From the NCBI RefSeq assembly GCF_015330165.1, contig NZ_JADDXT010000002.1, positions 3,251,646 through 3,315,645 of the forward strand: DNA of 64,000 nt. The letters run 5' to 3'. The translations under genes and the position numbers were made by a program. Source of the DNA: Zobellia roscoffensis. GTDB taxonomy: Bacteria; Bacteroidota; Bacteroidia; Flavobacteriales; Flavobacteriaceae. Positions 18,207 through 27,168 of this stretch are shown here, in pieces; within the stretch, counting starts at the first letter, position 1; each line of letters begins with the position of its first letter. Below the pieces are notes generated by a model, which did no database searches, was not told the DNA's origin, and saw only the letters and a program-made list of their open reading frames with translations.

Positions 18207-19820
18207 ATGAAAAACGCAATAAGAATATTAGCCGTCTTGGCCATCCTGTTCGTAGGGTGTGACGATAATGAATATGAGGCTCCTTTTCCTTTTTCGGACG
18301 TAGGGTTTTATACGAGCAAGGGTACAGCAGATGATCTTCAGATTAATTTAGACGATTATTTGTCTTTCACGGATCTTTCTCAAGGTGAGGAGTCTCATTC
18401 ATGGAAAATAGAGAGTACAGATGTCTTTCTTGAAGGACCAATTGATAGAACAGATTCTATATTAGATCAATTTATTATTGAACCGAGAGTTACTTCTTCT
18501 TTTGAGAAAACGGTGCATGTACTTTTTCAGAGCTCAGGAATGAAAAAAGTTAGGCTGTATAATACTTTTAATGAAATGGTGACTTTTAAAGGAAATCGGG
18601 CAGGCGAAGATTATGAAATGGCGGCGGTCAAAAAAGGAGACCTCTATGTCATTGATACTACATTCATGGTTAAAGTATATCCGAAATTGGTACCTGTAAT
18701 AAAAGTAAGAAATGGAGAGGTAACGGTAAACCATGAAGCAAATGATACTATTTATATTGAAGCTGGAAATACTTTAGAATTTACGGATTTATCTACTATT
18801 GGTGAGCCAACTGGGCGTTCATGGAATATAGTTAAGGCTTTAAAACCCGGAGAAGAAGTTACTGAAAATCCTATTGTAAGTAGTAGTGGTGATTCTCCAG
18901 CCAATATAGCTTTCAACAAATTGGGTAGTTTTAGAGCATCTATGAACCTTTCCCGTTCGGGTCAGAACATCCCGGGAGATTTTGCCAATTATGTTGTTAA
19001 TGCCCCTATAAGAGTTATACCATCTTCTAAACCTTTTGAATTAACAGGAGATATAAGGGAACAGGAAGATGAGACTATTCAAGTGCCTTACAATGGAGAG
19101 TTTACAACCTTTGGTGGCCAAGAAGAGTTCTTTACGGTCATGGTAAATGGTGAAGCTTTTGAAATAGCTTCTGTAGGAGTAAATGTAAATGATGCCACAA
19201 AGCTTGATATTAAATTAGCGGCTCCAATTTATAGGCCAGATGTAATTACAGTTTCATACGCAGGTGGAACTATAGAATCTACGGATACTAGGGAAGCATT
19301 ACCATTTACAGATGAGCCTGTACTAATGAGTACCGTAAATCTTATTCCTGAAGCTATTGCAGGATTAGAAACAGGAGCAGATAGTTGGGTACCTTTCTGG
19401 AGTAATAAAGGAATTGCGGAATACTCCACGGAGCAAGCTGCAACCGGGGCATATAGTTTAAAGTTACAAATTGCTGCAGGTCAAGATAATGCCGAGGCTG
19501 GTGCAACATTTGAAAATCCTATTATTTTTGAGGCCGAGAAAACGTATGTCGTTTCCTATGATATGTATATTGCTCCAGGAGCTGTAGGCGCAGATGGCAC
19601 ATCAAGCACAGGTCTATTTTTATTGCAAAATTGGGGTTTCCAATTTTGGAATAATTTTGCTCATCCAGTAGGAGAATGGAAAACGCATACCGTAGATTAT
19701 CAAAGTACTACACCTTTATCACAATTCTATCTGAGAATTTTACCTAATGCAGAAAAAACTACTGATATGACTGTATACTATGATAATTTCACAATACTAG
19801 AGAAAGAAGTACGACCGTAA
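18207..19820 (+). CDS. Surface glycan-binding lipoprotein (SusE/SGBP type)
   Basis: A 537-residue lipoprotein with lipobox ILFVGC (Cys18). The body is built of beta-sandwich modules. Two PKD-like repeats can be seen around YLSFTDLSQGEESHSWKI (residues about 50-67) and LEFTDLSTIGEPTGRSWNI (about 190-208). A C-terminal jelly-roll resembling CBM4/9-type modules follows, with YSTEQAATGAYSLKLQI, KTYVVSYDMYIAPG and MTVYYDNFTILEK. No catalytic motif was seen. Position right after SusD makes it the non-catalytic surface binder that captures the polysaccharide. Binding specificity is not readable from the sequence. A hairpin terminator separates it from the agarase. Confidence 0.8.
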   Translation: MKNAIRILAVLAILFVGCDDNEYEAPFPFSDVGFYTSKGTADDLQINLDDYLSFTDLSQGEESHSWKIESTDVFLEGPIDRTDSILDQFIIEPRVTSSFEKTVHVLFQSSGMKKVRLYNTFNEMVTFKGNRAGEDYEMAAVKKGDLYVIDTTFMVKVYPKLVPVIKVRNGEVTVNHEANDTIYIEAGNTLEFTDLSTIGEPTGRSWNIVKALKPGEEVTENPIVSSSGDSPANIAFNKLGSFRASMNLSRSGQNIPGDFANYVVNAPIRVIPSSKPFELTGDIREQEDETIQVPYNGEFTTFGGQEEFFTVMVNGEAFEIASVGVNVNDATKLDIKLAAPIYRPDVITVSYAGGTIESTDTREALPFTDEPVLMSTVNLIPEAIAGLETGADSWVPFWSNKGIAEYSTEQAATGAYSLKLQIAAGQDNAEAGATFENPIIFEAEKTYVVSYDMYIAPGAVGADGTSSTGLFLLQNWGFQFWNNFAHPVGEWKTHTVDYQSTTPLSQFYLRILPNAEKTTDMTVYYDNFTILEKEVRP

Positions 19821-19845
19821 CCCCACACAGTTGTTTGCTTGAGTT

Positions 19846-19876
19846 AAAGGGAGAATTGAAAGATTCTCCCTTTTTA
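19846..19876 (+). terminator. Hairpin terminator or attenuator between SGBP and agarase
   Basis: The stem aaagggagaat/attctcccttt with a six-base loop is followed by T residues, 25 bases after the SGBP stop. Partial termination here would lower agarase expression relative to the binding proteins. Confidence 0.85.
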
Positions 19877-19924
19877 TACAATTCATATTTTAATATTCAT
19901 TTATAAATACGAAACATTAAAAAC

Positions 19925-20977
19925 ATGTACTTAAACCACCTTAAGTTGTTCTTATGTTGTGCCTTGTTGTATAGTTGTGGCACTAGTTCAAAATTTGACA
20001 ATTCAGCAGAGTTGCCCGTTGATGGCGAAAAAAAAGAAGAACAGGAAATAGAGTCTGAAGCCGCAGAAGAAGTGGTCAAAGAAGTAGTGGACTGGAAAGA
20101 TATTCCCGTGCCTGCAGATGCCGGTGTTGGTATGATTTGGGAATTTCAAGAAATCTCCGATGACTTTGAGTACAATGCTCCAGGCGATAATAAGGGAGAT
20201 GAATTTTTTGATAAATGGGATGACTTTTATCATAATGGGTGGGCGGGCCCCGGACTAACAGAATGGAAAAGGGAGCTTTCTTATGTTGCAAATGGTCATT
20301 TACAGATGTGGGCAACAAGAAAACCCAGTTCCAATAAAATTAACATGGGGTGTATTACATCAAAGACCAGGGTAGTTTACCCTGTTTATATAGAAGCAAG
20401 GGCAAAAGTTATGAACTCTACTTTAGCCTCGGACGTTTGGCTTTTGAGCCCGGATGATACTCAAGAAATAGATATTCTAGAGGCCTACGGGGCGGATTAT
20501 TCAGAAAGTGCACAAAAGGAACAATCCTATTTTTCTAAAAAGATACACATTAGTCACCATGTATTCATCAGGGAACCTTTTCAGGACTATCAACCCAAAG
20601 ATGCGGGAACTTGGTTTGAGGATGGCACAGTATGGAATCAAGACTTTCATACGTACGGCGTGTATTGGAAAAACCCGTGGTACTTAGAATATTATATAGA
20701 CGGAGTATTAGTGCGCACCGTTTCTGGAAAAGATATCATAGACCCAAAACACTTTACCAATACAACAGACCCCGGAAATACAGAAGTAGATACCCGTACA
20801 GGCCTCAGTAAAGAAATGGATATCATTATCAATACGGAAGATCAAACGTGGAGATCATCCCCAGCATCTGGACTTCAGTCTGAAACGCGTACGCCTACGG
20901 ATAATGAGCTTTCTAATATAGAAAATAATACATTTAAAGTAGATTGGATAAGAATCTATAAACCTTTAAAGCAATAG
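19925..20977 (+). CDS. agaB: GH16 beta-agarase, AgaB-like lipoprotein
   Basis: An endo-hydrolase of agarose beta-1,4 bonds, probably anchored to the outer membrane. The 350 residues comprise a lipoprotein signal (LYSC, Cys18), an acidic linker of about 35 residues rich in Glu (residues 34-55), and one GH16 domain. The catalytic signature is EIDILEAYG, with nucleophile Glu181, Asp183 and acid/base Glu186. SDVWLLSPDDTQ, KIHISHHVFIREPFQDYQ, YYIDGVLVRTVSG and NTEDQTWRSSPASG closely recall, from memory, AgaB of Zobellia galactanivorans. It follows SusC, SusD and SGBP, which points to an agarose or porphyran-agarose PUL. The start at 19925 places the lipobox correctly. Confidence 0.9.
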   Translation: MYLNHLKLFLCCALLYSCGTSSKFDNSAELPVDGEKKEEQEIESEAAEEVVKEVVDWKDIPVPADAGVGMIWEFQEISDDFEYNAPGDNKGDEFFDKWDDFYHNGWAGPGLTEWKRELSYVANGHLQMWATRKPSSNKINMGCITSKTRVVYPVYIEARAKVMNSTLASDVWLLSPDDTQEIDILEAYGADYSESAQKEQSYFSKKIHISHHVFIREPFQDYQPKDAGTWFEDGTVWNQDFHTYGVYWKNPWYLEYYIDGVLVRTVSGKDIIDPKHFTNTTDPGNTEVDTRTGLSKEMDIIINTEDQTWRSSPASGLQSETRTPTDNELSNIENNTFKVDWIRIYKPLKQ

Positions 20978-21047
20978 GTATTTTCAACTCTTGCGTTGCA
21001 TTGTATAGAAAGCTGTAATCAGAAGTTTTTTTTTAAATTTTGTAATT

Positions 21048-21097
21048 AACCATAGGTAGTTCCCTCATAATTTAAACTATGAACCTATGGTTTTTTT
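21048..21097 (+). terminator. Hairpin terminator after the agarase
   Basis: AACCATAGGT (21048) pairs with ACCTATGGTT (21083), a smaller TCATA/TATGA stem lies within the loop, and seven T follow. It closes the agarase operon. Confidence 0.8.
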
Positions 21098-21246
21098 GTA
21101 CTTAAGGTCCTTTTACCTGACTTTTATCATTCATTCCTATTTATCTTTTTTTTGGATCAAAAACATTCTTTTAAGGGGTTGACCTCGAGGTGATTTTTGG
21201 TTAATTTCATAGTGTAATTAGCGTCATTCTTTAAATAGAGCTTAAG

Positions 21247-22140
21247 ATGGATTATATAGATTATTACAAAGTATTAGGCGTAACTAAAAGTGCTACTGAA
21301 AAGGATATTAAAAAGGCATATAGGAAAATGGCACGAAAGTATCATCCAGATGTAAATCCTAATGATAGTGCGGCCGAGAAAAAATTTAAAGAGATAAATG
21401 AAGCCAATGAGGTTTTAGGTAATGTTGAAAACCGAAAAAAATACGACCAGTATGGAAAAGACTGGATGCATGCGGAACAGTTCGAGAAAGCAAAAGCGCA
21501 ACACGGTTCACGAGGTGGTGGCCAGCAGTACGGTCAAGATTTTGGAGGTGGCGATTTTTCCGATTTCTTTGAATCTATGTTTGGTGGCGGAGGTGGTTTT
21601 TCGCAAAGAGGTGGGCAGCAGACTAGGTTTAGAGGGCAAGACCTCAATGCCCAGTTGCGCTTAAACCTTCGTGATGCCTTTACAACCCAAAAACAAACCT
21701 TAACTGTTAATGGCAAGAATATTAGACTTACCATACCGGCAGGAATCGAAAATGGACAGACCATAAAAATACCAGGTCATGGTGGGCCGGGTCGAAATAA
21801 TGGCCCCAAAGGCGACCTGTTTTTAAAGTTTATTATTGATAATAATACGTCATTTAAAAGAGACGGAAACAACTTGTATAAGGATGTTGACGTTGATTTG
21901 TATACTGCAATTTTAGGGGGTGAAATTACAGTTGATACTTTTGATGGAAAAGCAAAACTTAAAATTAAACCAGAAACCCAAAGTGGCACCAAGGTGAAAT
22001 TAAAAGGTAAAGGATTTCCTATTTATAAAAAGGAAGGCCAGTTCGGAGACCTTTATATCACTTATAACATTCAAACCCCTACCAATTTATCTGATAAAGA
22101 GAAAGTACTATTCACACAATTAGCATCCCTTAAAAACTAA
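21247..22140 (+). CDS. cbpA: DnaJ-class co-chaperone CbpA
   Basis: A 297-residue Hsp40. The J domain is at residues 1-70 (DYYKVLGVTKSATEKDIKKAYRKMARKYHPDVNP), with the HPD motif that stimulates the ATPase of DnaK. A Gly/Phe-rich linker (about 85-125) follows, then two substrate-binding C-terminal domains (RLTIPAGIENGQTIKIPGHG, GDLFLKFII, TVDTFDGKAKLKIKPETQSG). The Cys-rich zinc domain of DnaJ is missing, as expected for CbpA. It is followed after four bases by its dedicated partner CbpM. It separates the two polysaccharide loci and appears unrelated to them. Confidence 0.92.
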   Translation: MDYIDYYKVLGVTKSATEKDIKKAYRKMARKYHPDVNPNDSAAEKKFKEINEANEVLGNVENRKKYDQYGKDWMHAEQFEKAKAQHGSRGGGQQYGQDFGGGDFSDFFESMFGGGGGFSQRGGQQTRFRGQDLNAQLRLNLRDAFTTQKQTLTVNGKNIRLTIPAGIENGQTIKIPGHGGPGRNNGPKGDLFLKFIIDNNTSFKRDGNNLYKDVDVDLYTAILGGEITVDTFDGKAKLKIKPETQSGTKVKLKGKGFPIYKKEGQFGDLYITYNIQTPTNLSDKEKVLFTQLASLKN

Positions 22141-22144
22141 GATT

Positions 22145-22435
22145 ATGCAACAACAAGAATATGTGTCGATAACCGAATTTTGTAATGGCCATAGTATTTC
22201 CACAGCGGTTATAACTCAATTGAACGAATATGGCCTTGTTAGCATTATTGAACGTAGTGATAGTTTGTATATACCATTGGAAGAACTTCCAAAGACTGAA
22301 AAAATGCTGAGATTGCACACAGATTTAAATATAAACCTTGAAGGTGTAGAGGTCGTTACACGGCTTTTGGAACGGATAGAACAAACTAATGAAGAAATGA
22401 TAAAGCTTAAGAATAAACTCAGTTTATATGAGTAG
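22145..22435 (+). CDS. cbpM: CbpA modulator CbpM (MerR-like)
   Basis: A 96-residue protein with a degenerate MerR-type helix-turn-helix N-terminus (VSITEFCNGHSISTAVITQLNEYGLV) and a C-terminal coiled coil (LERIEQTNEEMIKLKNKLSLYE). CbpM proteins bind the J domain of CbpA and inhibit it. The four-base gap after cbpA supports co-translation and the assignment. Sequence identity to enteric CbpM is low in this family, so the context carries much of the weight. It converges on the HTCS gene with no clear hairpin between them. Confidence 0.8.
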   Translation: MQQQEYVSITEFCNGHSISTAVITQLNEYGLVSIIERSDSLYIPLEELPKTEKMLRLHTDLNINLEGVEVVTRLLERIEQTNEEMIKLKNKLSLYE

Positions 22436-22495
22436 GCTTACTAAATCTGAATTTTATTTTTTCTATTGATATTAAGATGGATGGGATTTGTAAAA

Positions 22496-25400
22496 CTACG
22501 ATATTGATTCGTTTGTAGGTTTGACCTCTTGCCTTCTTGATGCTTGGTATTCTTTTGGTAATTCTCCATAGACTTTTTTGAAGCATTTGGTAAAATAGGA
22601 GGCTGTATTAAAACCTGACATATAGAGAATCTCTTTAACAGTAAGATCTGTAGTTTCCAATAACTGCTTCGCTCTTTTTAATCTAAAACGTCTAATAAAT
22701 TCGCCAGTAGAAAGACCGGTAAACTCTTTAAATTTATTGTAAACGGCACTACGGCTCATGGCAAGGGCAGCTGTAAGTGATTCTGCATTGAACTCGGCAT
22801 CCATAATATTCATTTCCAACAGTTCAATAACCTGATTCAAAAATTCCTGATCAGGAGAAGTAACTTCAATTTCACTAGGAGAAAGTGAAACTTCCCGCTG
22901 CATATAGCTTCTTAAGTCTTTGCGGTACTTCATAATGTTATTCAATTTCACTTCTAAGTGCTCCAAGTTGAAAGGTTTAGTGAGGTAATCGTCAACACCT
23001 ATTTTAAGACCCTCCAGTTGACTGTCGTCGTCCGTTTTGGCAGTTAGAAAAACAATGGGAATATGATTGTATTCTACTTGTTTTTTTATCTCTCTAGCGA
23101 AAGATATTCCATCCATAGTAGGCATCATGATATCGCTAATGATAATATTAGGTGTTTGTGCTTTTAATATCTCAAGTCCTTGTTGACCATTTTCGGCTTC
23201 AAGTATTTCATATTTTTTATAAAGTCCGCTTTTAATGAAGGTTCTCAGGTCAGCATTATCTTCAACTACTAAAAGAAGGGGTTTTTCATTAGCTGAAGTC
23301 ATCTCATCACCTTCTTTCGTTTCAAAATTCACTTCTTTTAGGTGGTCTAAATTAGGGTGTACCATTGCCTTTGTAGATTCAGCCCCAATAATTTTATCGT
23401 CTTTGTAAAAATCAAATTTCTTTGGAAAGAAGAAAATAAAATTGGCTCCTTTTCTGGTTCCTTTTTCTACTATGATTTCCCCATGATGGCGTTGCACGAG
23501 ACTTTTAGTTAGGGCAAGACCAATGCCCATACCATAGGTGTTTCTATTTTCGGCACTGTCGTCATTAAAGAATCGGTCAAATATTTTTTCTAGACTTGAG
23601 GATGAAATACCGTTGCCATTATCTCTGACTTCAATTTTAATAAACTCTTCTTTTTGATTATCAATGTCTTTGGATACGTTGCTTAATACAATAGATATTT
23701 CACCGCCATCTGGTGTGAATTTAAAGGCATTGGAAAGTAAGTTGTTCATGACTTTTTCTAATGCATCTGGGCTAAACCAGGTAATTAGTTCGTCTTGGTC
23801 AGAAATAAAGGAAAAATGAATAGATCGGTTAGTGGCTAGGAAATCAAAAGATTCTTTAATCTCATTTATGTTCTTCAGAATATTGAAATATCCCACCTCA
23901 AGAACCATTTTCTTTTGTTCAATTTTCTGAAAATCTAGCAATTGGTTTACAAGGCGTAACAGTAAAGAAGAGTTCTTCTGCATGAGCCTATATTGGTTTA
24001 AGCGTTCTTTAGACTCTATAATATCATTGTTCTTTTCTAAGAACTGTAAAGGTCCGTTTATCAAGGAAAGTGGGGTTCTGAACTCGTGTGAAACATTGGT
24101 AAAAAACTCCATTTTCATTTTATTGAGTTCATCTGCTTTTTGTTTGGTAAGGTGGTTCATCGTAAGTTGATGTTTCTCCTCAATTCTAATCAAAGTAAAT
24201 TTACCAAAAGCGTAGAGGAGCAAAATGGCGAGGAACGTATAGAGGGCATACGCCCAAGTTGTTTTCCAGAAAGGAGGAGCAATAATTATTTGTAACACGT
24301 CTGGTTTTAAGTTCCAAAATCCATCGCTATTGGCCGCTTTTACTTCAAAGCTGTAAGTGCCTGGTTCTAAATTGGTGTATGTAACCAAATTTCTATTACT
24401 TGGAGCTTCTATCCAATCGTCCTGAAAACCTTTTAACCGATACTGATATTCGTTTTTATTAGGTGATGAAAAATGAAGCGCGGAGAACCCCAATGAAATA
24501 TTATTCTCGTTATAGTTAAGGTTTATTTTATTTGAAGTTAAAATAGTATGGTCTAAAATTTCTTTACCGTCTGTTTTTTTGTTGGGAGACACTAATTTGT
24601 TATTCAATAAAAAACGGTCTATATGAATCTCTGGAGGAATGGTGTTTTGCTTTATAGTCCTTGGGTAAAAGGCATTAAAACCGTTTACACCACCAAAAAT
24701 AAGTTCGCCATCAGATTTTTTTAAGGAGGTTAATTCTTCAAATTCATTGCTCTGTAGACCGTCTTCAACATCATAATTTTTAAACGTTTCATTTAAAGGG
24801 TTAAATTTTGAAATGCCATTGTTGGTTGATATCCAGAGATTACCCTCATTATCCTCTTCAATACTTTTTATTACGTTGTTGGGTAAGCCATCTGCTTCAG
24901 TATAAGATTTAAAATATTCTTTACCAGTGGTCTCATCATTAATGAGTTTGTTTAGTCCGCCTCCCAATGTTCCAATCCAGATGGTACCTTTTGAACTTTC
25001 AAAAATAGGTAGGATGTAATTATTACTTATGCTAGTTGAGTCATTTTCAATTACGGAGTAATATTTAAATTGTGGATTTTCGTCTTGTAGTTGATCTGCG
25101 GGGAGTTTATTTAGACCCTTTCCTGTTCCTACCCAAAGATTGCCCTTACTGTCTTCAATTATGTTTCGGATGATTTTGCTTGAAAAATTATAAGTACTAT
25201 CAAAATTTTCCAATGTTTCATATGGTGCTTCTTTTGCACGAAAGAGGCCTTTGGTATAAGTGCCATACCAAACTTGCCCAAACCTGTCTGTGCACATAGT
25301 AAAAACCGTAGATTCAGTTTTATTACTGAATTTTATTTTTGGATTTTCAGAAGGAGTAGTAATATCTATTTGGTAGACACCTTGAGAACCAGAGTTACCT

Positions 25401-26731
25401 AGCTCTAATATTTTTTGACTACCTATTTGAATTTCATTCATGAAAAAGGCAGAGTTAATTTCCTTTATTTGTCTAAAATGGGTAAAAGTACTATCACTTT
25501 CGCTTTTTAACAGCATACTTAACCCACCTCTAGAACCAAACCATAGCGTGCCATTACTGTCTTCATAAATAGATTTTACAATGTTATGCCCTAATGTTCC
25601 TGAACGTAAATCTCCCAAGTAATGGTTAAACTGCTTGCCGTTTAGGTCTAATTTATTAATACCTGTTCCAAAAGTTCCAACCCAAAGTACCCCGGTTTTA
25701 TCTATGAGTAAAGACCGGACGTAGTTGGAGCTCAGGCTTGCTTTATTTTCAAAACTGTTATCGTGATGCTTTTTAAATAGTAGAGTGTCTGCTTTTATGA
25801 GGTATTTGTCCAATCCGTTTTTGGTTCCGCCCCAAAGCCTATTTTTGGAGTCAACAACCATTTTTATAAAGGATTGATCACCTATTTTCTTGAATTGTAA
25901 ATCATGACCATTTTTTGACTCTATACTGGAATAAGTACTACTAGAGGTAGCAAATACAATTTGACCAGATGGACTTTGAGTAATGGCCCGTATCATATTT
26001 GTGTCTCTATATACTTGCATGAACTGTGGAATCTCACCATTGTCTTTTGAGTCAGTTTTAAAAATTCCAGAAGGAGTGCCGATCCACAGGGCACCTTCTT
26101 GATCTTCAAGCAATGCAGTGGGTTTTACTTTAAGGATATGATGATTTTCAGTAAAAACGGAATTAAAGCTAAGATTTTCAAAATCAGATGCATTCTGTGC
26201 GACCTGTAAGCTTTTATCGGTCCTAATCCATAGCCTGTTTTTGGAGTCAACAATTATCTCTTTTATAAAATCAGAACCAAGTCCGCTAGTATTGGTTTCC
26301 CCCGTCATAAAGGAGTAGAATTTACCAGTATTTCTTTTGTAAAAATTAATGCCGTAGCCAGAGGTGCCAATCCAAAGGTTGCCCAAAGAGTCTTCCGCTA
26401 TGGTACTTATTAAATTGCCACTTAAAGAATACGGGTTTTTAGGAGAAGGTTTGAACTTTTTAAAGTTACGTCCATCATAACGGTTTAGACCATCATCGGT
26501 ACCTATCCAAATGTAGCCATAAGTATCTTGGTGAATAGTAAGAACGTCATTTTGTGAAAGTCCGTCATTACTATCTAAATGTTGAAAATAGGTCTCTGTT
26601 TGGGAAGTAGCAAACAAAGAGAAGAATAGGGTCAATATAGTAAGGCCAATTTGGTTGAAATTGGTTTGTCCGTAACTTTCAATAGCCGATATACGACCTA
26701 TGGTTAGTGAGATATCGTTGGAAAGCAACAT
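22496..26731 (-). CDS. Hybrid two-component system (HTCS) glycan sensor-regulator
   Basis: All parts of a two-component system in one 1411-residue polypeptide. Order: N-terminal membrane anchor (about residues 27-43), a periplasmic double beta-propeller of reg_prop repeats (many copies of the LWIGT-type motif, about 60-690), a Y_Y_Y domain (about 740-800), a transmembrane helix (YALYTFLAILLLYAFG), a HisKA domain with NVSHEFRTPLSLINGP (His882), and an ATPase domain with NNLLSNAFKFTPDGG and GMGIGLALTKS. A receiver with IISDIMMPTMDG (Asp1200) and a C-terminal AraC helix-turn-helix (RFRLKRAKQLLETTDLTVKE) complete it. Such proteins bind oligosaccharides in the periplasm and activate the adjacent PUL. 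Here it is divergent from the sulfatase/SusCD operon, its likely target. Confidence 0.95.
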   Translation of the reverse strand: MLLSNDISLTIGRISAIESYGQTNFNQIGLTILTLFFSLFATSQTETYFQHLDSNDGLSQNDVLTIHQDTYGYIWIGTDDGLNRYDGRNFKKFKPSPKNPYSLSGNLISTIAEDSLGNLWIGTSGYGINFYKRNTGKFYSFMTGETNTSGLGSDFIKEIIVDSKNRLWIRTDKSLQVAQNASDFENLSFNSVFTENHHILKVKPTALLEDQEGALWIGTPSGIFKTDSKDNGEIPQFMQVYRDTNMIRAITQSPSGQIVFATSSSTYSSIESKNGHDLQFKKIGDQSFIKMVVDSKNRLWGGTKNGLDKYLIKADTLLFKKHHDNSFENKASLSSNYVRSLLIDKTGVLWVGTFGTGINKLDLNGKQFNHYLGDLRSGTLGHNIVKSIYEDSNGTLWFGSRGGLSMLLKSESDSTFTHFRQIKEINSAFFMNEIQIGSQKILELGNSGSQGVYQIDITTPSENPKIKFSNKTESTVFTMCTDRFGQVWYGTYTKGLFRAKEAPYETLENFDSTYNFSSKIIRNIIEDSKGNLWVGTGKGLNKLPADQLQDENPQFKYYSVIENDSTSISNNYILPIFESSKGTIWIGTLGGGLNKLINDETTGKEYFKSYTEADGLPNNVIKSIEEDNEGNLWISTNNGISKFNPLNETFKNYDVEDGLQSNEFEELTSLKKSDGELIFGGVNGFNAFYPRTIKQNTIPPEIHIDRFLLNNKLVSPNKKTDGKEILDHTILTSNKINLNYNENNISLGFSALHFSSPNKNEYQYRLKGFQDDWIEAPSNRNLVTYTNLEPGTYSFEVKAANSDGFWNLKPDVLQIIIAPPFWKTTWAYALYTFLAILLLYAFGKFTLIRIEEKHQLTMNHLTKQKADELNKMKMEFFTNVSHEFRTPLSLINGPLQFLEKNNDIIESKERLNQYRLMQKNSSLLLRLVNQLLDFQKIEQKKMVLEVGYFNILKNINEIKESFDFLATNRSIHFSFISDQDELITWFSPDALEKVMNNLLSNAFKFTPDGGEISIVLSNVSKDIDNQKEEFIKIEVRDNGNGISSSSLEKIFDRFFNDDSAENRNTYGMGIGLALTKSLVQRHHGEIIVEKGTRKGANFIFFFPKKFDFYKDDKIIGAESTKAMVHPNLDHLKEVNFETKEGDEMTSANEKPLLLVVEDNADLRTFIKSGLYKKYEILEAENGQQGLEILKAQTPNIIISDIMMPTMDGISFAREIKKQVEYNHIPIVFLTAKTDDDSQLEGLKIGVDDYLTKPFNLEHLEVKLNNIMKYRKDLRSYMQREVSLSPSEIEVTSPDQEFLNQVIELLEMNIMDAEFNAESLTAALAMSRSAVYNKFKEFTGLSTGEFIRRFRLKRAKQLLETTDLTVKEILYMSGFNTASYFTKCFKKVYGELPKEYQASRRQEVKPTNESIS

Positions 26732-27168
26732 GGATTTTGAGAATGTACGTTTGGTACGAATAATTATTTGTTTTAAGTGGATATAGATTTAAACATAATC
26801 TAAAATTTTATAGACAAGACAGACTATGAAAAAGAATTGAAGTTATAAGAAACAAATAAAATTAATTGAAGGCATTATTTTTGACTGGTTTTTGCCGTTT
26901 TAAATCAAAAGTTTTATTCTTTTAAACATTTGTTCCACTATACAAGGAGTCTGTAGTCAAATCTGATTGTTATTTTCATCAAAAGAACTTTTTATTAATT
27001 ACACATGCATTATTTTTAAAATGTGGCTTATAAAACATAACTAATTCTATACAAAAGACTTTTGTTCTACAATTAAGGCAGATAGTTTCAGGCTATTAGA
27101 AAGATAAATGACATTTTTGAAGAATAGTACCAATCTGTATTCATAACCAAACATTGATACATTAAGAA
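26732..27168. promoter_or_regulatory. Divergent control region between HTCS and sulfatase operon
   Basis: These 437 very AT-rich bases carry no gene. They contain CATTTGTTCC at 26927-26936, the same ten bases as at 12481-12490 upstream of the first susC, suggesting a shared operator. No promoter pair could be fixed by eye. Confidence 0.4.
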
